The notes under the pieces were generated by a model. That model was not told the origin of the DNA. It did not search any database and saw only the letters and a list, made by a program, of their open reading frames with translations. From positions 1 to 29,961 of the forward strand of contig JANPCX010000066.1 in NCBI GenBank assembly GCA_031431125.1: DNA of 29,961 nt, written 5' to 3'. Positions 7,146 through 14,597 of the stretch are shown one piece after another; position 1 is the first letter of the stretch; each line of letters opens with the position of its first letter. Made by a program: the position numbers and the translations under genes. The DNA is from JANPCX01 sp031431125. GTDB lineage: Bacteria > Pseudomonadota > Gammaproteobacteria > Burkholderiales > Burkholderiaceae_C.

Positions 7146-7772
7146 TTGAAATCCTTGTGTCGCAATGAGTTCTCAGAACAAGTGGTCGCCTTGCAGCCCT
7201 ACCTGATGCGTTTCGCGCGCTCGCAGTTACGCAACGAAGTTTGGGCGGAAGATGCGGTGTCCGAGACCATGCTGGCTGCGGTAGAGAAACCCGACGCATT
7301 CGCCGGACGTTCGCAGCTAAAAAGCTGGTTGGTGGGCATCCTCAAATACAAGGTGATTGATCAACTGCGCCGCCACGCCAAAGTAGCCAGCACACTCGGC
7401 AGCGACGACAACGAAGACCTGGAAGAGTTGTTGTTCCAGAAGGACGGGCATTGGCGCGAAATGCCCGCGGATTGGGGTTGTGGAATGGCACTCCTAGAAA
7501 AACGCCAATTCTTCGAAGTTTTGGAGCGTTGCCAAGAATTGTTGCCGCCGGTTCAAGCCCGCGTGTTCTTGATGCGCCATTGGCTTGAACTTGAATCTGA
7601 AGAAATCTGCAAGGAATTGATGATCACGTCGACCAACCTGTGGGTGCTGCTGCACCGCGCGCGGCTGCGATTGCGCGAGTGTTTAGAAAACAACTGGTTT
7701 GACAACGGCGAGAAACAACCACGTGGCGGCTCAGGAACCAACTTGTCGGGAGGTGGCGCGCTGGCTGTTTAG
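7146..7772 (+). CDS. ECF-type sigma-70 family sigma factor
   Basis: An alternative sigma factor of about 208 residues. Region 2 is clear: LQPYLMRFARSQLRNEVWAE, then DAVSETMLAAVEKPDAFAG and SQLKSWLVGILKYKVIDQLRRH, corresponding to core binding and -10 recognition. Region 4 is in the last third: LLPPVQARVFLMRHWLEL, EEICKELMITSTNLWVLLHR and ARLRLRECLENNWF. There is no region 1 or 3, as in ECF factors. No ATG is suitably placed; a TTG at 7146 preceded by AAAGAGAG is preferred, with TTG at 7104 or 7155 as alternatives. The 3' end overlaps a zinc-finger anti-sigma gene by about 74 bases. Confidence 0.85.
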   Translation: MKSLCRNEFSEQVVALQPYLMRFARSQLRNEVWAEDAVSETMLAAVEKPDAFAGRSQLKSWLVGILKYKVIDQLRRHAKVASTLGSDDNEDLEELLFQKDGHWREMPADWGCGMALLEKRQFFEVLERCQELLPPVQARVFLMRHWLELESEEICKELMITSTNLWVLLHRARLRLRECLENNWFDNGEKQPRGGSGTNLSGGGALAV

Positions 7773-7938
7773 CGAACCGGAAAGAAAACTATCCGAAGCA
7801 CAGCGTGAGGTGCTGGAACCCCACATGGCCATTTGTGATGCCTGTGTTCGGGTTCGTGTTCAAGTCAAACTCATGAACGAGGCCATGGCGGCTTGGCGCC
7901 GTTATCGCGAAGAGGATGACGAGTTGCCATTTCGGTGA
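7699..7938 (+). CDS. putative zinc-binding anti-sigma factor
   Basis: A 79-residue cytoplasmic protein with the ZAS-type signature H-x3-C-x2-C at H42, C46 and C49 (EPHMAICDAC), plus an upstream C16. ZAS anti-sigma factors sequester a cognate ECF sigma and often release it on oxidation or metal change. No membrane segment follows, so this is a soluble, single-domain type. The gene lies in another frame over the last 74 bases of the sigma gene, strong evidence that the two work as a pair. Start uncertain: TTG at 7699 or GTG at 7723, neither with a strong Shine-Dalgarno. The next gene converges from the other strand. Confidence 0.75.
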   Translation: MTTARNNHVAAQEPTCREVARWLFSEPERKLSEAQREVLEPHMAICDACVRVRVQVKLMNEAMAAWRRYREEDDELPFR

Positions 7939-7971
7939 CCCACCCCGGCCCGCGCCCCGGGTCAATGCCGC

Positions 7972-8985
7972 TTACTGCACAAACCCCATCGGTGTTCTCC
8001 GGCCCGCCGCTTCGGGCAAATCAACGGCCACCACATGGTCGCGGTGCGCCAATTTGGCATTGCCAAAGGCGGTCATCCAAGCACGGCGCATGTCGCGTGG
8101 TGCCATCTCGCACATGCGCTCAAGCACCTCGCCGTCGGGCTGTGGGTTGAAGCGTGATCCCCAGTCGTGTTCCGAACGAATGCTGCGGTAGAGCTTGGCG
8201 GCGATGCGCATGGCGGCTTCACGGTCGGGTGCTTGCACCTCGTAAACATTCATGCGGTTGAGGATGGGATCGGGAATGCCACGTGCATCGTTGGCGGTGG
8301 CCACCCAAATGACTTGGCTGGCATCAATGGGCACTTCGGCGAATTCATCGGTGAAGCTGCCAGCGGTGTCGTGTTCCAACAGGCTGTACAGCGCACCGAG
8401 AGGGTCGTAGCTGTGCTCGCCACCGGCTTTGTCGATTTCATCCACCACCATGACGGGGTTGGCGTACTCGCCATCGACCAGGGTTTCAAACACCTTGCCC
8501 GGGCGCGCACCTTTCCATTGGCTGGAGGCGCCCGAGAGCACCCAGCCCGCCGTCATCGACGACATGGAAATGAAACCCATGCCGGTGCCCAGCAAAACAG
8601 AAAGTTCACGCGCGAAATGGGTTTTGCCCACACCGGGAGGGCCGAGCAAGAGCAGTGGGGTGATTTCCAGTGCATCGCGGCTGTCCTCGCACAAAGCGAG
8701 CTGGCGTTTGATGTCGTCCAGCACCTCGGTGAAATTGGGCAAGTCGTCGTAGAGGTGGTCCATCACCGGCAGGCCCGAGGGTTTGACTTGAAAACGCTCA
8801 GGACCCTTTTCCAGCATGCGCTCGTAGGTGGCGCGCAAGCCTTCGTGTTCTTTTTGCGGCAGCTTGTTCAGCTTGCGGCCGACTTCGTCCACGCGGTACA
8901 TGGGCCGCATGCGGGCAATCGGGATGCCACTGCGCGATGTGGGTACGGTGACCAGCTCGTTTGAAACACCAGGGGTTGCGTTCAT
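7972..8985 (-). CDS. Lon-class AAA+ ATPase without protease domain
   Basis: A 337-residue AAA+ ATPase. Walker A GPPGVGKT is at 115-122 and Walker B VMVVDEID at 178-185. The segment around these resembles the ATPase module of Lon: QWKGARPGKVFETLVDG, DPLGALYSLLEHDTAGSFTD, then sensor 1 WVATANDARGIPDPILNRM with the arginine finger, and a sensor-2-like APRDMRRAW. The Ser-Lys protease domain of Lon and its N-terminal substrate domain are absent, so it is probably a stand-alone remodelling ATPase with an unknown substrate. The ATG at 8985 has GGAGG five bases upstream, deciding the start over an in-frame TTG at 8997. The promoter must lie in or beyond the 162-bp hairpin element immediately upstream. 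Confidence 0.85.
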   Translation of the reverse strand: MNATPGVSNELVTVPTSRSGIPIARMRPMYRVDEVGRKLNKLPQKEHEGLRATYERMLEKGPERFQVKPSGLPVMDHLYDDLPNFTEVLDDIKRQLALCEDSRDALEITPLLLLGPPGVGKTHFARELSVLLGTGMGFISMSSMTAGWVLSGASSQWKGARPGKVFETLVDGEYANPVMVVDEIDKAGGEHSYDPLGALYSLLEHDTAGSFTDEFAEVPIDASQVIWVATANDARGIPDPILNRMNVYEVQAPDREAAMRIAAKLYRSIRSEHDWGSRFNPQPDGEVLERMCEMAPRDMRRAWMTAFGNAKLAHRDHVVAVDLPEAAGRRTPMGFVQ

Positions 8986-9011
8986 CGCTGCCTCCAATAA
9001 AACTTGCCGCT

Positions 9012-9173
9012 AGTACTGCGTTTCACCAAAACGTTGACAAATGAAATCGATGGATTCGGTTGCCAGGCTAGGCGCAAACCACAGCGATACCCTGTGGTAT
9101 CGCGCGGATTTGCAACGACGCATGGCGGGCGAAGACGCGATTTCATGTCAACGTTTTGGTGAAACGCAGTACT
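9012..9173. repeat. 162-bp self-complementary element (MITE-like)
   Basis: Left arm 9012-9049 and right arm 9138-9173 are reverse complements over 36 bases apart from two extra A bases in the left arm. Both outer ends read AGTACT followed by GCGTTTCACC inward. The 88-base interior is itself partly paired: GCGATACC (9084-9091) and GGTATCGC (9096-9103) close a four-base loop almost exactly at the element's centre. The whole unit can therefore fold into one long hairpin. It has no coding content. No clear target-site duplication is visible. Such structure is typical of MITEs or large REP-like elements. Confidence 0.8.
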
Positions 9174-9392
9174 GGGATCATTCAAGCACAAGCCCGTTGT
9201 AGCAAAACGCCGATCAAGCCGTGCTTCTCCGCCCAGTCCCAAGCATGGCTTGTGCCAACTTTCACCGGCATTGGGCAAAAAACGGTGTGCATCCAGGATG
9301 CCGCGACATGCGTAAAGGCTTTCACAGCCCTTGCGTGGCTGCTGCGGATGGGGTTTGGCCCCAACCACCACAACCCTGACGAGGAGTGCCCC
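9174..9392. other. intergenic leader before the DUF3455 lipoprotein gene
   Basis: About 220 bases between the hairpin element and the lipoprotein gene, presumably holding its promoter. Open frames crossing it show no recognisable motif and I see no further structure. Confidence 0.4.
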
Positions 9393-9926
9393 ATGAATTC
9401 ATCCCTGATCTTGTCTGCCGCTGCAGCGGTTTTGTTGTCGGCCTGTGCCAACAGCCCCATGTTCTCGCAAGCCAATTTGCCCGAGGCCGTCAAAGTACCC
9501 GCTGGCCACAAAGTCAGCATGGAAACTGTCGGTGTGGGTCGCATCACCTACGAGTGCCGCGAAAAAGCGGCCATGGCTGGCAGCTTCGAGTGGGTGTTCG
9601 TCGGCCCCGATGCGGTGTTGAACAATCGCGCTGGAAAAGCGGTGGGCGCGTACTACGGCCCACCGGCCACGTGGCAGAGCGCTGACGGCTCCAAAGTCAC
9701 AGGCACCCAAGTGGCCGTGGCGCCTGCCGCAGCCGGCGCGATCCCGCTGCAGTTGGTCAAAGCCAATCCGGCCATGGGTTCGGGTGCGATGACGGGCGCT
9801 GCCTACATCCAGCGTGTCGCGACGCAAGGTGGTGTGGCACCAAGCATGGCTTGCGGCGCAGACAACAAAGGCAAACGGGAAATCGTGAACTACCAGGCCG
9901 ACTACATTTTCTGGACGGCGGGCTGA
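9393..9926 (+). CDS. DUF3455 domain lipoprotein
   Basis: A 177-residue lipoprotein. The signal peptide ends in a lipobox LLSAC with the lipidated Cys18. The mature part matches DUF3455: AVKVPAGHKVSMETVGVGRI followed by TYECREKA, then FEWVFVGPDAVLNNRAGKAVG, YYGPPATWQSADGSKVTG, and the C-terminal half ending NYQADYIFW. DUF3455 proteins are secreted or surface proteins of unknown role. The ATG at 9393 is preceded by GAGGAG, settling the start against a longer open frame from 9156. The two mature cysteines (YECRE, MACGAD) could form a disulfide. It is transcribed towards the convergent xerC gene 19 bases downstream. Confidence 0.83.
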   Translation: MNSSLILSAAAAVLLSACANSPMFSQANLPEAVKVPAGHKVSMETVGVGRITYECREKAAMAGSFEWVFVGPDAVLNNRAGKAVGAYYGPPATWQSADGSKVTGTQVAVAPAAAGAIPLQLVKANPAMGSGAMTGAAYIQRVATQGGVAPSMACGADNKGKREIVNYQADYIFWTAG

Positions 9927-9945
9927 ACGCCATAGGCCCAGGCTT

Positions 9946-10896
9946 TCAATCGGGCTTGCGTTTGGCCCGCGGATGCGCAGCGTCATACACCTTGCTCAGA
10001 TGTCCGAAGTCCAGCTGGGTGTAGACCTGGGTGGTGCTGATGTGGGCGTGGCCGAGCAACTCTTGCACGGCCCTTAAGTCACCGCTGCTTTGCAAAAGAT
10101 GCGAAGCAAAGGAGTGGCGCAGCATGTGTGGATGCACATGGGTGGGCAGGCCGGCTGCAATGGCTTGTTGTTTCAGTCGCACGCGCAACTGACTGGCGGT
10201 GAGGCGGGTGCCACGTTGGCTCACGAACAGCGCGGCCTCGCCGTGGTGGGCCAGCAGCGGACGCTGTTCAAGCCAGGTGACCACTGCGGCCAATGCCGGG
10301 CCACCGATGGGCACACTGCGGCGTTTGCTGCCTTTGCCCAGCACATGGGCGGTGGCGTCTGGCGTGTCGATCCATCCAGCGGCTTGCGGGCTGGGGATGG
10401 CGTCCAGTCCCAGCAGCTCTCCCACACGCAGGCCGCAACCGTAAAGCAGCTCCACGATGGCGTGGTCGCGTGCGAGCAGCGCCGTATTGCCTTGAGGGGC
10501 TTCATGTTGAGCCAAAGCCACCGCGTGGTCGACCGCCAGCGCTTTGGGCAAAGGTTTGGCGGCCTTGGGTGCGCGCACGCCGTCAACCGGGTTGGCTTTG
10601 ACCAAACCGTCGCGCCCACACCAGCGGTAAAAACCGCGCCAGGCCGACAAGATGATGGCAATGCTGCGCGGGGCCAAGCCCTGCTGGTGCAAGCTCGCCG
10701 CCCAGCGCCTGACATGACTGGTTTCGACTTGAAGTAAATCCAATTGCGCGGTTTCGGCAAACCGCTGCAGGCGCACAAACGCCTCGGTGTACATCGCCCG
10801 CGTGCGCTCGGCCAGGCGGCGCTCCACTTGCAAGTGGGTGAGGTGCTGTGTGATCCAGCCGTTGAGCTGAACCTTGGGTTCAGTGCGTTCGTCCAT
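9946..10896 (-). CDS. xerC: site-specific tyrosine recombinase XerC
   Basis: A 316-residue tyrosine recombinase, normally the partner of XerD in resolving chromosome dimers at dif. The N-terminal SAM-like core-binding domain spans about 10-100 and the catalytic domain about 115-305. All catalytic residues are visible: R157 (GCGLRVGE), K188 (LGKGSK), H257 and R260 (HPHMLRHSFASH), H283 (LLGHAHISTTQVYTQ) and the nucleophile Y292. Length and the HPHMLRHSFASHLL signature fit XerC rather than a phage integrase, and no attachment site or phage gene is nearby. The ATG at 10896 is the first good start. Confidence 0.9.
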   Translation of the reverse strand: MDERTEPKVQLNGWITQHLTHLQVERRLAERTRAMYTEAFVRLQRFAETAQLDLLQVETSHVRRWAASLHQQGLAPRSIAIILSAWRGFYRWCGRDGLVKANPVDGVRAPKAAKPLPKALAVDHAVALAQHEAPQGNTALLARDHAIVELLYGCGLRVGELLGLDAIPSPQAAGWIDTPDATAHVLGKGSKRRSVPIGGPALAAVVTWLEQRPLLAHHGEAALFVSQRGTRLTASQLRVRLKQQAIAAGLPTHVHPHMLRHSFASHLLQSSGDLRAVQELLGHAHISTTQVYTQLDFGHLSKVYDAAHPRAKRKPD

Positions 10897-10967
10897 GGCG
10901 GCATCCTAACAAGGGCGGTGGCCGTGCAAACGTCACTTTGTGTGGGTACCGCCATTGGATGATTTCA

Positions 10968-10987
10968 AGCGGCATTGCAACGCCGCT
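10968..10987 (-). terminator. weak hairpin after the MOSC gene
   Basis: AGCGGC (10968-10973) and GCCGCT (10982-10987) form a six-pair stem with an eight-base loop just past the MOSC stop codon. Only a weak U stretch (TTGAAATC) follows on the minus strand, so termination is uncertain. Confidence 0.3.
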
Positions 10988-10999
10988 GAACGATGCCGA

Positions 11000-11578
11000 T
11001 CAACCCCTGGCCCGGCTGCGAAACAACTCGGGTATGCCAACGTCGCGTGGCCCCGGAATCAATTCAAAACTTTCCCCGGCTTGAATCCGCCCGGGCACGC
11101 GCACCGCCAAATAAAAACCGCACCAGCCGCTTTGCACCATCAATTTCGCGGCTTGGTTGAAGCCCATGGCGGCGTTGAATTTGAAGCAAGGTTGGCGTGG
11201 CTCGCTCACAGCGAGTGCGCAGTGGTTGAAGCGCAGCAGGTCGCCGACCCACACTTGGTTTTCTAGCAAACCCGACAAGGTGAGGTTTTCTCCCATGGCG
11301 CCAGGTTGTAGGGCCTCGTCCCACAAGGCCGCCTGCGCTTGAGCGCGCACGGTTTGCCAAAACGGATAGTGTTCGCTGGGGTAGGCGTAAACAGCTTTGG
11401 ACAGGCCGCCGTGCACGGTGAGGTCCGCTTGTTCATCGCCTTGCAGCCCCATGGGGCCGACCTCGACGGCGCCGTCGACCGCTTGTTTGTAGATGGCGGT
11501 GAGCACATCGCGGCCACTGATGCGCACGGTGCGGGCCGTGGCCCGGTTGACTGACAGCAGCTGCAGCGGCGCTGTCAT
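11000..11578 (-). CDS. MOSC domain protein, YiiM type
   Basis: A 192-residue protein made almost entirely of a MOSC domain, the fold found at the C-terminus of molybdenum cofactor sulfurases. YiiM-type members bind the molybdenum cofactor and reduce hydroxylamino compounds. Visible family motifs: GLQGDEQADLTVHGGLSKAV near 44-63, GENLTLSGL near 96, VWVGDLLRF, and SEPRQPCFKF with the conserved Cys131 that ligates molybdenum in the family. The ATG at 11578 overlaps the stop of the preceding binding-protein gene as ATGA, so the two are co-translated. The open frame extends upstream inside that gene but is not coding there. Confidence 0.85.
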   Translation of the reverse strand: MTAPLQLLSVNRATARTVRISGRDVLTAIYKQAVDGAVEVGPMGLQGDEQADLTVHGGLSKAVYAYPSEHYPFWQTVRAQAQAALWDEALQPGAMGENLTLSGLLENQVWVGDLLRFNHCALAVSEPRQPCFKFNAAMGFNQAAKLMVQSGWCGFYLAVRVPGRIQAGESFELIPGPRDVGIPELFRSRARG

Positions 11579-12375
11579 GCGCTGCGGTAGCCGCGCTGGG
11601 CTGCGACGACACGTCGGCCGCGCCGGCCCGCAATCCAGTTGACGAACAACTTGCCGGCGGGGTGGTTGCCGCGGAAGGAGCGCATCACATGCACCGGCAT
11701 GGCGAGTTTGTCGTCGCCTTCCACGAGAACGGCATAACCGCTGCCGCCGCCTTGCGCCATCCAGGCCCCGGCTTCCACCAGCATGCAGGCTTGTTTTTCC
11801 TTGGCTTGGGTCAGCATCGTGGCGTCGGCGGTGGGCGGGAAGTGCCACGCGGGATCGGGCACGATTTCAGCGGCGCGCCACAAAGCCTGTTCGGCCAGTT
11901 GGCTGCCCGAACCCGGGCTGCCGCTGATAAAGGGGACTTGCGCTTGCGACAGGCGCTGCAGGGCCAATACGATGTCGCGTTTGGCGTCGAGGGCTTTTGC
12001 CAGGACAGCAGGCCCCACCAGCAGCAAGCCGCCCGTGGCGATGGGACGCCTGTCGTGCACCAGGCCTTGTTTTTCAAGGTGCGCTTCGAGCCAACTCACA
12101 TTGGTGAGTGCCGCGTCGGTGTCACCGAGTTCAGCGGCTTCCAGCATGGCCAGCGCGGGGCCACTGGTCAGGTTGACGGCGACGCCCGTGTCCACGCCGA
12201 AGGCCCGCTGCAATGCGCGCGCCAAACCCGACTTCATCAAAGCTTCGTCAACCCCGAGGCGCATGGGGTCTTCAAGAGACTGTTTTTGGGCGGCCTGGGT
12301 TTCGCCGACGCCCAAAACACCCAGAGCCCCCGCCAAAACCAGGGACCTGCGGTGGATTTTGTTTGAAGAATTCAT
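11575..12375 (-). CDS. TupA-like tungstate/molybdate substrate-binding protein
   Basis: A 266-residue periplasmic binding protein of the PBP-like type II fold. The signal sequence carries twin arginines (KIHRRSLVLAGALG) and ends near TQAAQ. The mature protein resembles TupA: RLGVDEALMKSGLARALQRA near the start, a serine-glycine loop LTSGPALAMLEAAELG where TupA holds the oxyanion, then DAALTNVSWLEAHLEKQGLV and FISGSPGSGSQLAEQALW. No permease or ATPase gene (tupB, tupC) is in the window, so it is an orphan here. Its stop overlaps the MOSC gene start, suggesting a function around the molybdenum/tungsten cofactor. A GGAGG lies 12 bases before the ATG, longer than usual. Confidence 0.75.
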   Translation of the reverse strand: MNSSNKIHRRSLVLAGALGVLGVGETQAAQKQSLEDPMRLGVDEALMKSGLARALQRAFGVDTGVAVNLTSGPALAMLEAAELGDTDAALTNVSWLEAHLEKQGLVHDRRPIATGGLLLVGPAVLAKALDAKRDIVLALQRLSQAQVPFISGSPGSGSQLAEQALWRAAEIVPDPAWHFPPTADATMLTQAKEKQACMLVEAGAWMAQGGGSGYAVLVEGDDKLAMPVHVMRSFRGNHPAGKLFVNWIAGRRGRRVVAAQRGYRSA

Positions 12376-12408
12376 ATGGTGACGATACCTCCATCAACGT
12401 GAAACGAT

Positions 12409-12420
12409 CTCATGCATGAG
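12409..12420. promoter_or_regulatory. 12-bp palindrome upstream of the TupA-like gene
   Basis: CTCATGCATGAG is a perfect palindrome 34 bases before the TupA-like start codon and about 206 bases before pckG. It could be an operator. It does not match the ModE consensus, and short palindromes occur by chance. Confidence 0.3.
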
Positions 12421-12626
12421 GCTATGCAAGATAAACATGACCCCCTGACATCGGGTGGTTACAAGCGAATTACACTGATTTCACAATCACCAACCCGCCG
12501 TGCTGGCCCACCCTCAACCAGCCGCCATGATGCCAAATTCAACCCCGCTGGCGTCAAATTTCGGGTGAACACGAGGGATCAGCCGCCGCGCTGATCCCAC
12601 AGATTTTTGACTCGACTGGACGCACC

Positions 12627-14504
12627 ATGAACCGACCCGTGATGGAGGGCTTGCGCTTGAATACGCCCGCTACTGTTCGCCACACCCGCTTGATTGAATG
12701 GGTGGCCCAAATGGCCGCCTTGACGGAAGCCAAAGACGTTTACTGGTGCGATGGCAGCACCACTGAATACGACCGCCTGTGTGCCCAGCTGGTAACCGCC
12801 GGCACCTTCAAAAAACTCAACCCCGAGTTGCGCCCCAACAGCTACCTGGCTTGCAGCAGCCCGAGCGACGTCGCCCGCGTGGAAGACCGCACCTATATCT
12901 GCAGTGCTAAACAAGAAGACGCCGGCCCCACCAACAACTGGATGAACCCAGCTGAGATGCGGGCCTTGCTGCAAACCGGCCGCACTGACGGAACACCGGC
13001 GTTGTTCAAAGGTGCCATGCGCGGCCGCACCATGTATGTGGTGCCTTTCAGCATGGGGCCGCTGGGCTCCCCCATTGCGCACATTGGTGTTGAGTTGTCG
13101 GACAGCCCCTATGTGGCTGTCAACATGAAAATCATGACCCGTATGGGTGCCAAGGTGCTGGATGTGCTCGGCGAAGACGGCGAGTTCGTGCCCTGCGTGC
13201 ACACCGTGGGCGCACCGCTGGAGCCCGGCCAGAAAGACGTGTCTTGGCCCTGCAACAGCACCAAGTACATCGTTCACTACCCCGAAACCCGCGAGATCTG
13301 GAGCTACGGCTCGGGTTACGGCGGCAACGCCTTGTTGGGCAAAAAGTGTTTTGCGCTGCGCATTGCCAGCACCATGGGCCGAGACCAAGGCTGGTTGGCC
13401 GAGCACATGCTGGTGCTGGGCGTCACCTCGCCCGAAGGCAAAAAACACCATGTGGCGGCGGCTTTCCCCAGCGCCTGCGGCAAAACCAACTTTGCAATGT
13501 TGATTCCGCCTGCGGGCATGGACGGCTGGAAAGTCACCACCATCGGCGACGACATCGCCTGGATCAAACCGGGAGCCGATGGCCGCCTGTACGCCATCAA
13601 CCCCGAGGCCGGTTATTTCGGCGTGGCGCCGGGCACCAACACGCTCACCAACTTCAACTGCATGAACAGTTTGCAGCGCGATGTGATCTTCACCAACGTG
13701 GCCCTGACCGATGACGGCGACGTGTGGTGGGAAGGCATGACGGACACGCCGCCCGCCCATTTGATTGACTGGCAAGGCAAAGACTGGACCCCAGCCATCG
13801 CCAAAGAAACCGGCGCCAAAGCGGCCCACCCCAACGCACGTTTCACAGTTGCTGCCACCAACAACCCGGCGCTGGACGTGGCCTGGGACGACCCCAAAGG
13901 CGTGGCGATTGACGCCTTCATCTTCGGCGGTCGCCGCTCCACCACCGTGCCCCTGGTGACCGAAGCGCGCAACTGGGTCGAAGGTGTTTACATGGCCGCC
14001 ACCATGGGCTCCGAAACCACGGCCGCAGCCGCAGGCCAACAAGGCGTGGTGCGCCGCGACCCCTTTGCCATGTTGCCCTTCATGGGCTACAACATGAGCG
14101 ACTATTTCCAGCACTGGCTGAATTTGGGCACCAAGCTGCAAGCCTCTGGCGCCAAGCTGCCCAAGATTTACTGCGTCAATTGGTTCCGCAAAGGCGCCGA
14201 CGGCAAGTTTGTCTGGCCGGGTTACGGCGAAAACATGCGCGTGCTCAAGTGGATGCTGGAGCGTGTCGAAGGCAAAGGCCAGGGCGTGGAGAATATTTTT
14301 GGCGTCACGCCCACCTACAACGACATCACCTGGGCGGGCCTGAATTTCACAGCGGCCCAATACGACCAAGTGACCCGCATTGATGCGCCCGAGTGGCAGG
14401 CCGAGCTGCAGTTGCACACTGAGTTGTTCACTCAACTGGCCTACCATTTGCCGTCGGCGTTGACACAAGTGCAGGCCAGTTTGCAGGCCCGTTTGTCAAA
14501 ATAA
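12627..14504 (+). CDS. pckG: phosphoenolpyruvate carboxykinase (GTP)
   Basis: Converts oxaloacetate and GTP to phosphoenolpyruvate, CO2 and GDP, the committed step from the TCA cycle to gluconeogenesis. The 625 residues match the GTP-dependent class, not the ATP class. Visible motifs: the P-loop with the hyper-reactive cysteine AAFPSACGKTNFAM (Cys284), the metal-binding GDDIAW soon after, MKIMTRMG and HTVGAPLEPGQKD in the N-terminal half, substrate-binding SYGSGYGGNALLGKKCFALR, and FGGRRSTTVPLV plus MGSETTAAAAGQQGVVRRDP in the nucleotide region. The ATG at 12627 gives the usual N-terminus; the Shine-Dalgarno (GGA in CTGGACGCACC) is weak. The gene ends at a strong terminator and is probably monocistronic. 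Confidence 0.97.
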   Translation: MNRPVMEGLRLNTPATVRHTRLIEWVAQMAALTEAKDVYWCDGSTTEYDRLCAQLVTAGTFKKLNPELRPNSYLACSSPSDVARVEDRTYICSAKQEDAGPTNNWMNPAEMRALLQTGRTDGTPALFKGAMRGRTMYVVPFSMGPLGSPIAHIGVELSDSPYVAVNMKIMTRMGAKVLDVLGEDGEFVPCVHTVGAPLEPGQKDVSWPCNSTKYIVHYPETREIWSYGSGYGGNALLGKKCFALRIASTMGRDQGWLAEHMLVLGVTSPEGKKHHVAAAFPSACGKTNFAMLIPPAGMDGWKVTTIGDDIAWIKPGADGRLYAINPEAGYFGVAPGTNTLTNFNCMNSLQRDVIFTNVALTDDGDVWWEGMTDTPPAHLIDWQGKDWTPAIAKETGAKAAHPNARFTVAATNNPALDVAWDDPKGVAIDAFIFGGRRSTTVPLVTEARNWVEGVYMAATMGSETTAAAAGQQGVVRRDPFAMLPFMGYNMSDYFQHWLNLGTKLQASGAKLPKIYCVNWFRKGADGKFVWPGYGENMRVLKWMLERVEGKGQGVENIFGVTPTYNDITWAGLNFTAAQYDQVTRIDAPEWQAELQLHTELFTQLAYHLPSALTQVQASLQARLSK

Positions 14505-14529
14505 GAAAAGCGTTATTGCTACCACGCCT

Positions 14530-14557
14530 GAGCCCCGCAGAGCGGGGCTCTTTTTTT
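14530..14557 (+). terminator. rho-independent terminator of pckG
   Basis: GAGCCCCGC (14530-14538), loop AGA, GCGGGGCTC (14542-14550), then seven T. This is a textbook intrinsic terminator 25 bases after the pckG stop. Confidence 0.95.
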
Positions 14558-14597
14558 GCACGCTGTCATGAATATGTCATGCCGTTAGAGTGCGACC

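Noticed and set aside
9946..10896. xerC gene as a phage or island integrase
   Set aside because: Length and motifs fit chromosomal XerC; no att repeats, phage genes or tRNA are adjacent.
12579..14468. 629-codon open frame on the minus strand opposite pckG
   Set aside because: It mirrors the pckG codon pattern, its translation is rich in His/Gly/Arg without domains, and pckG is certain.
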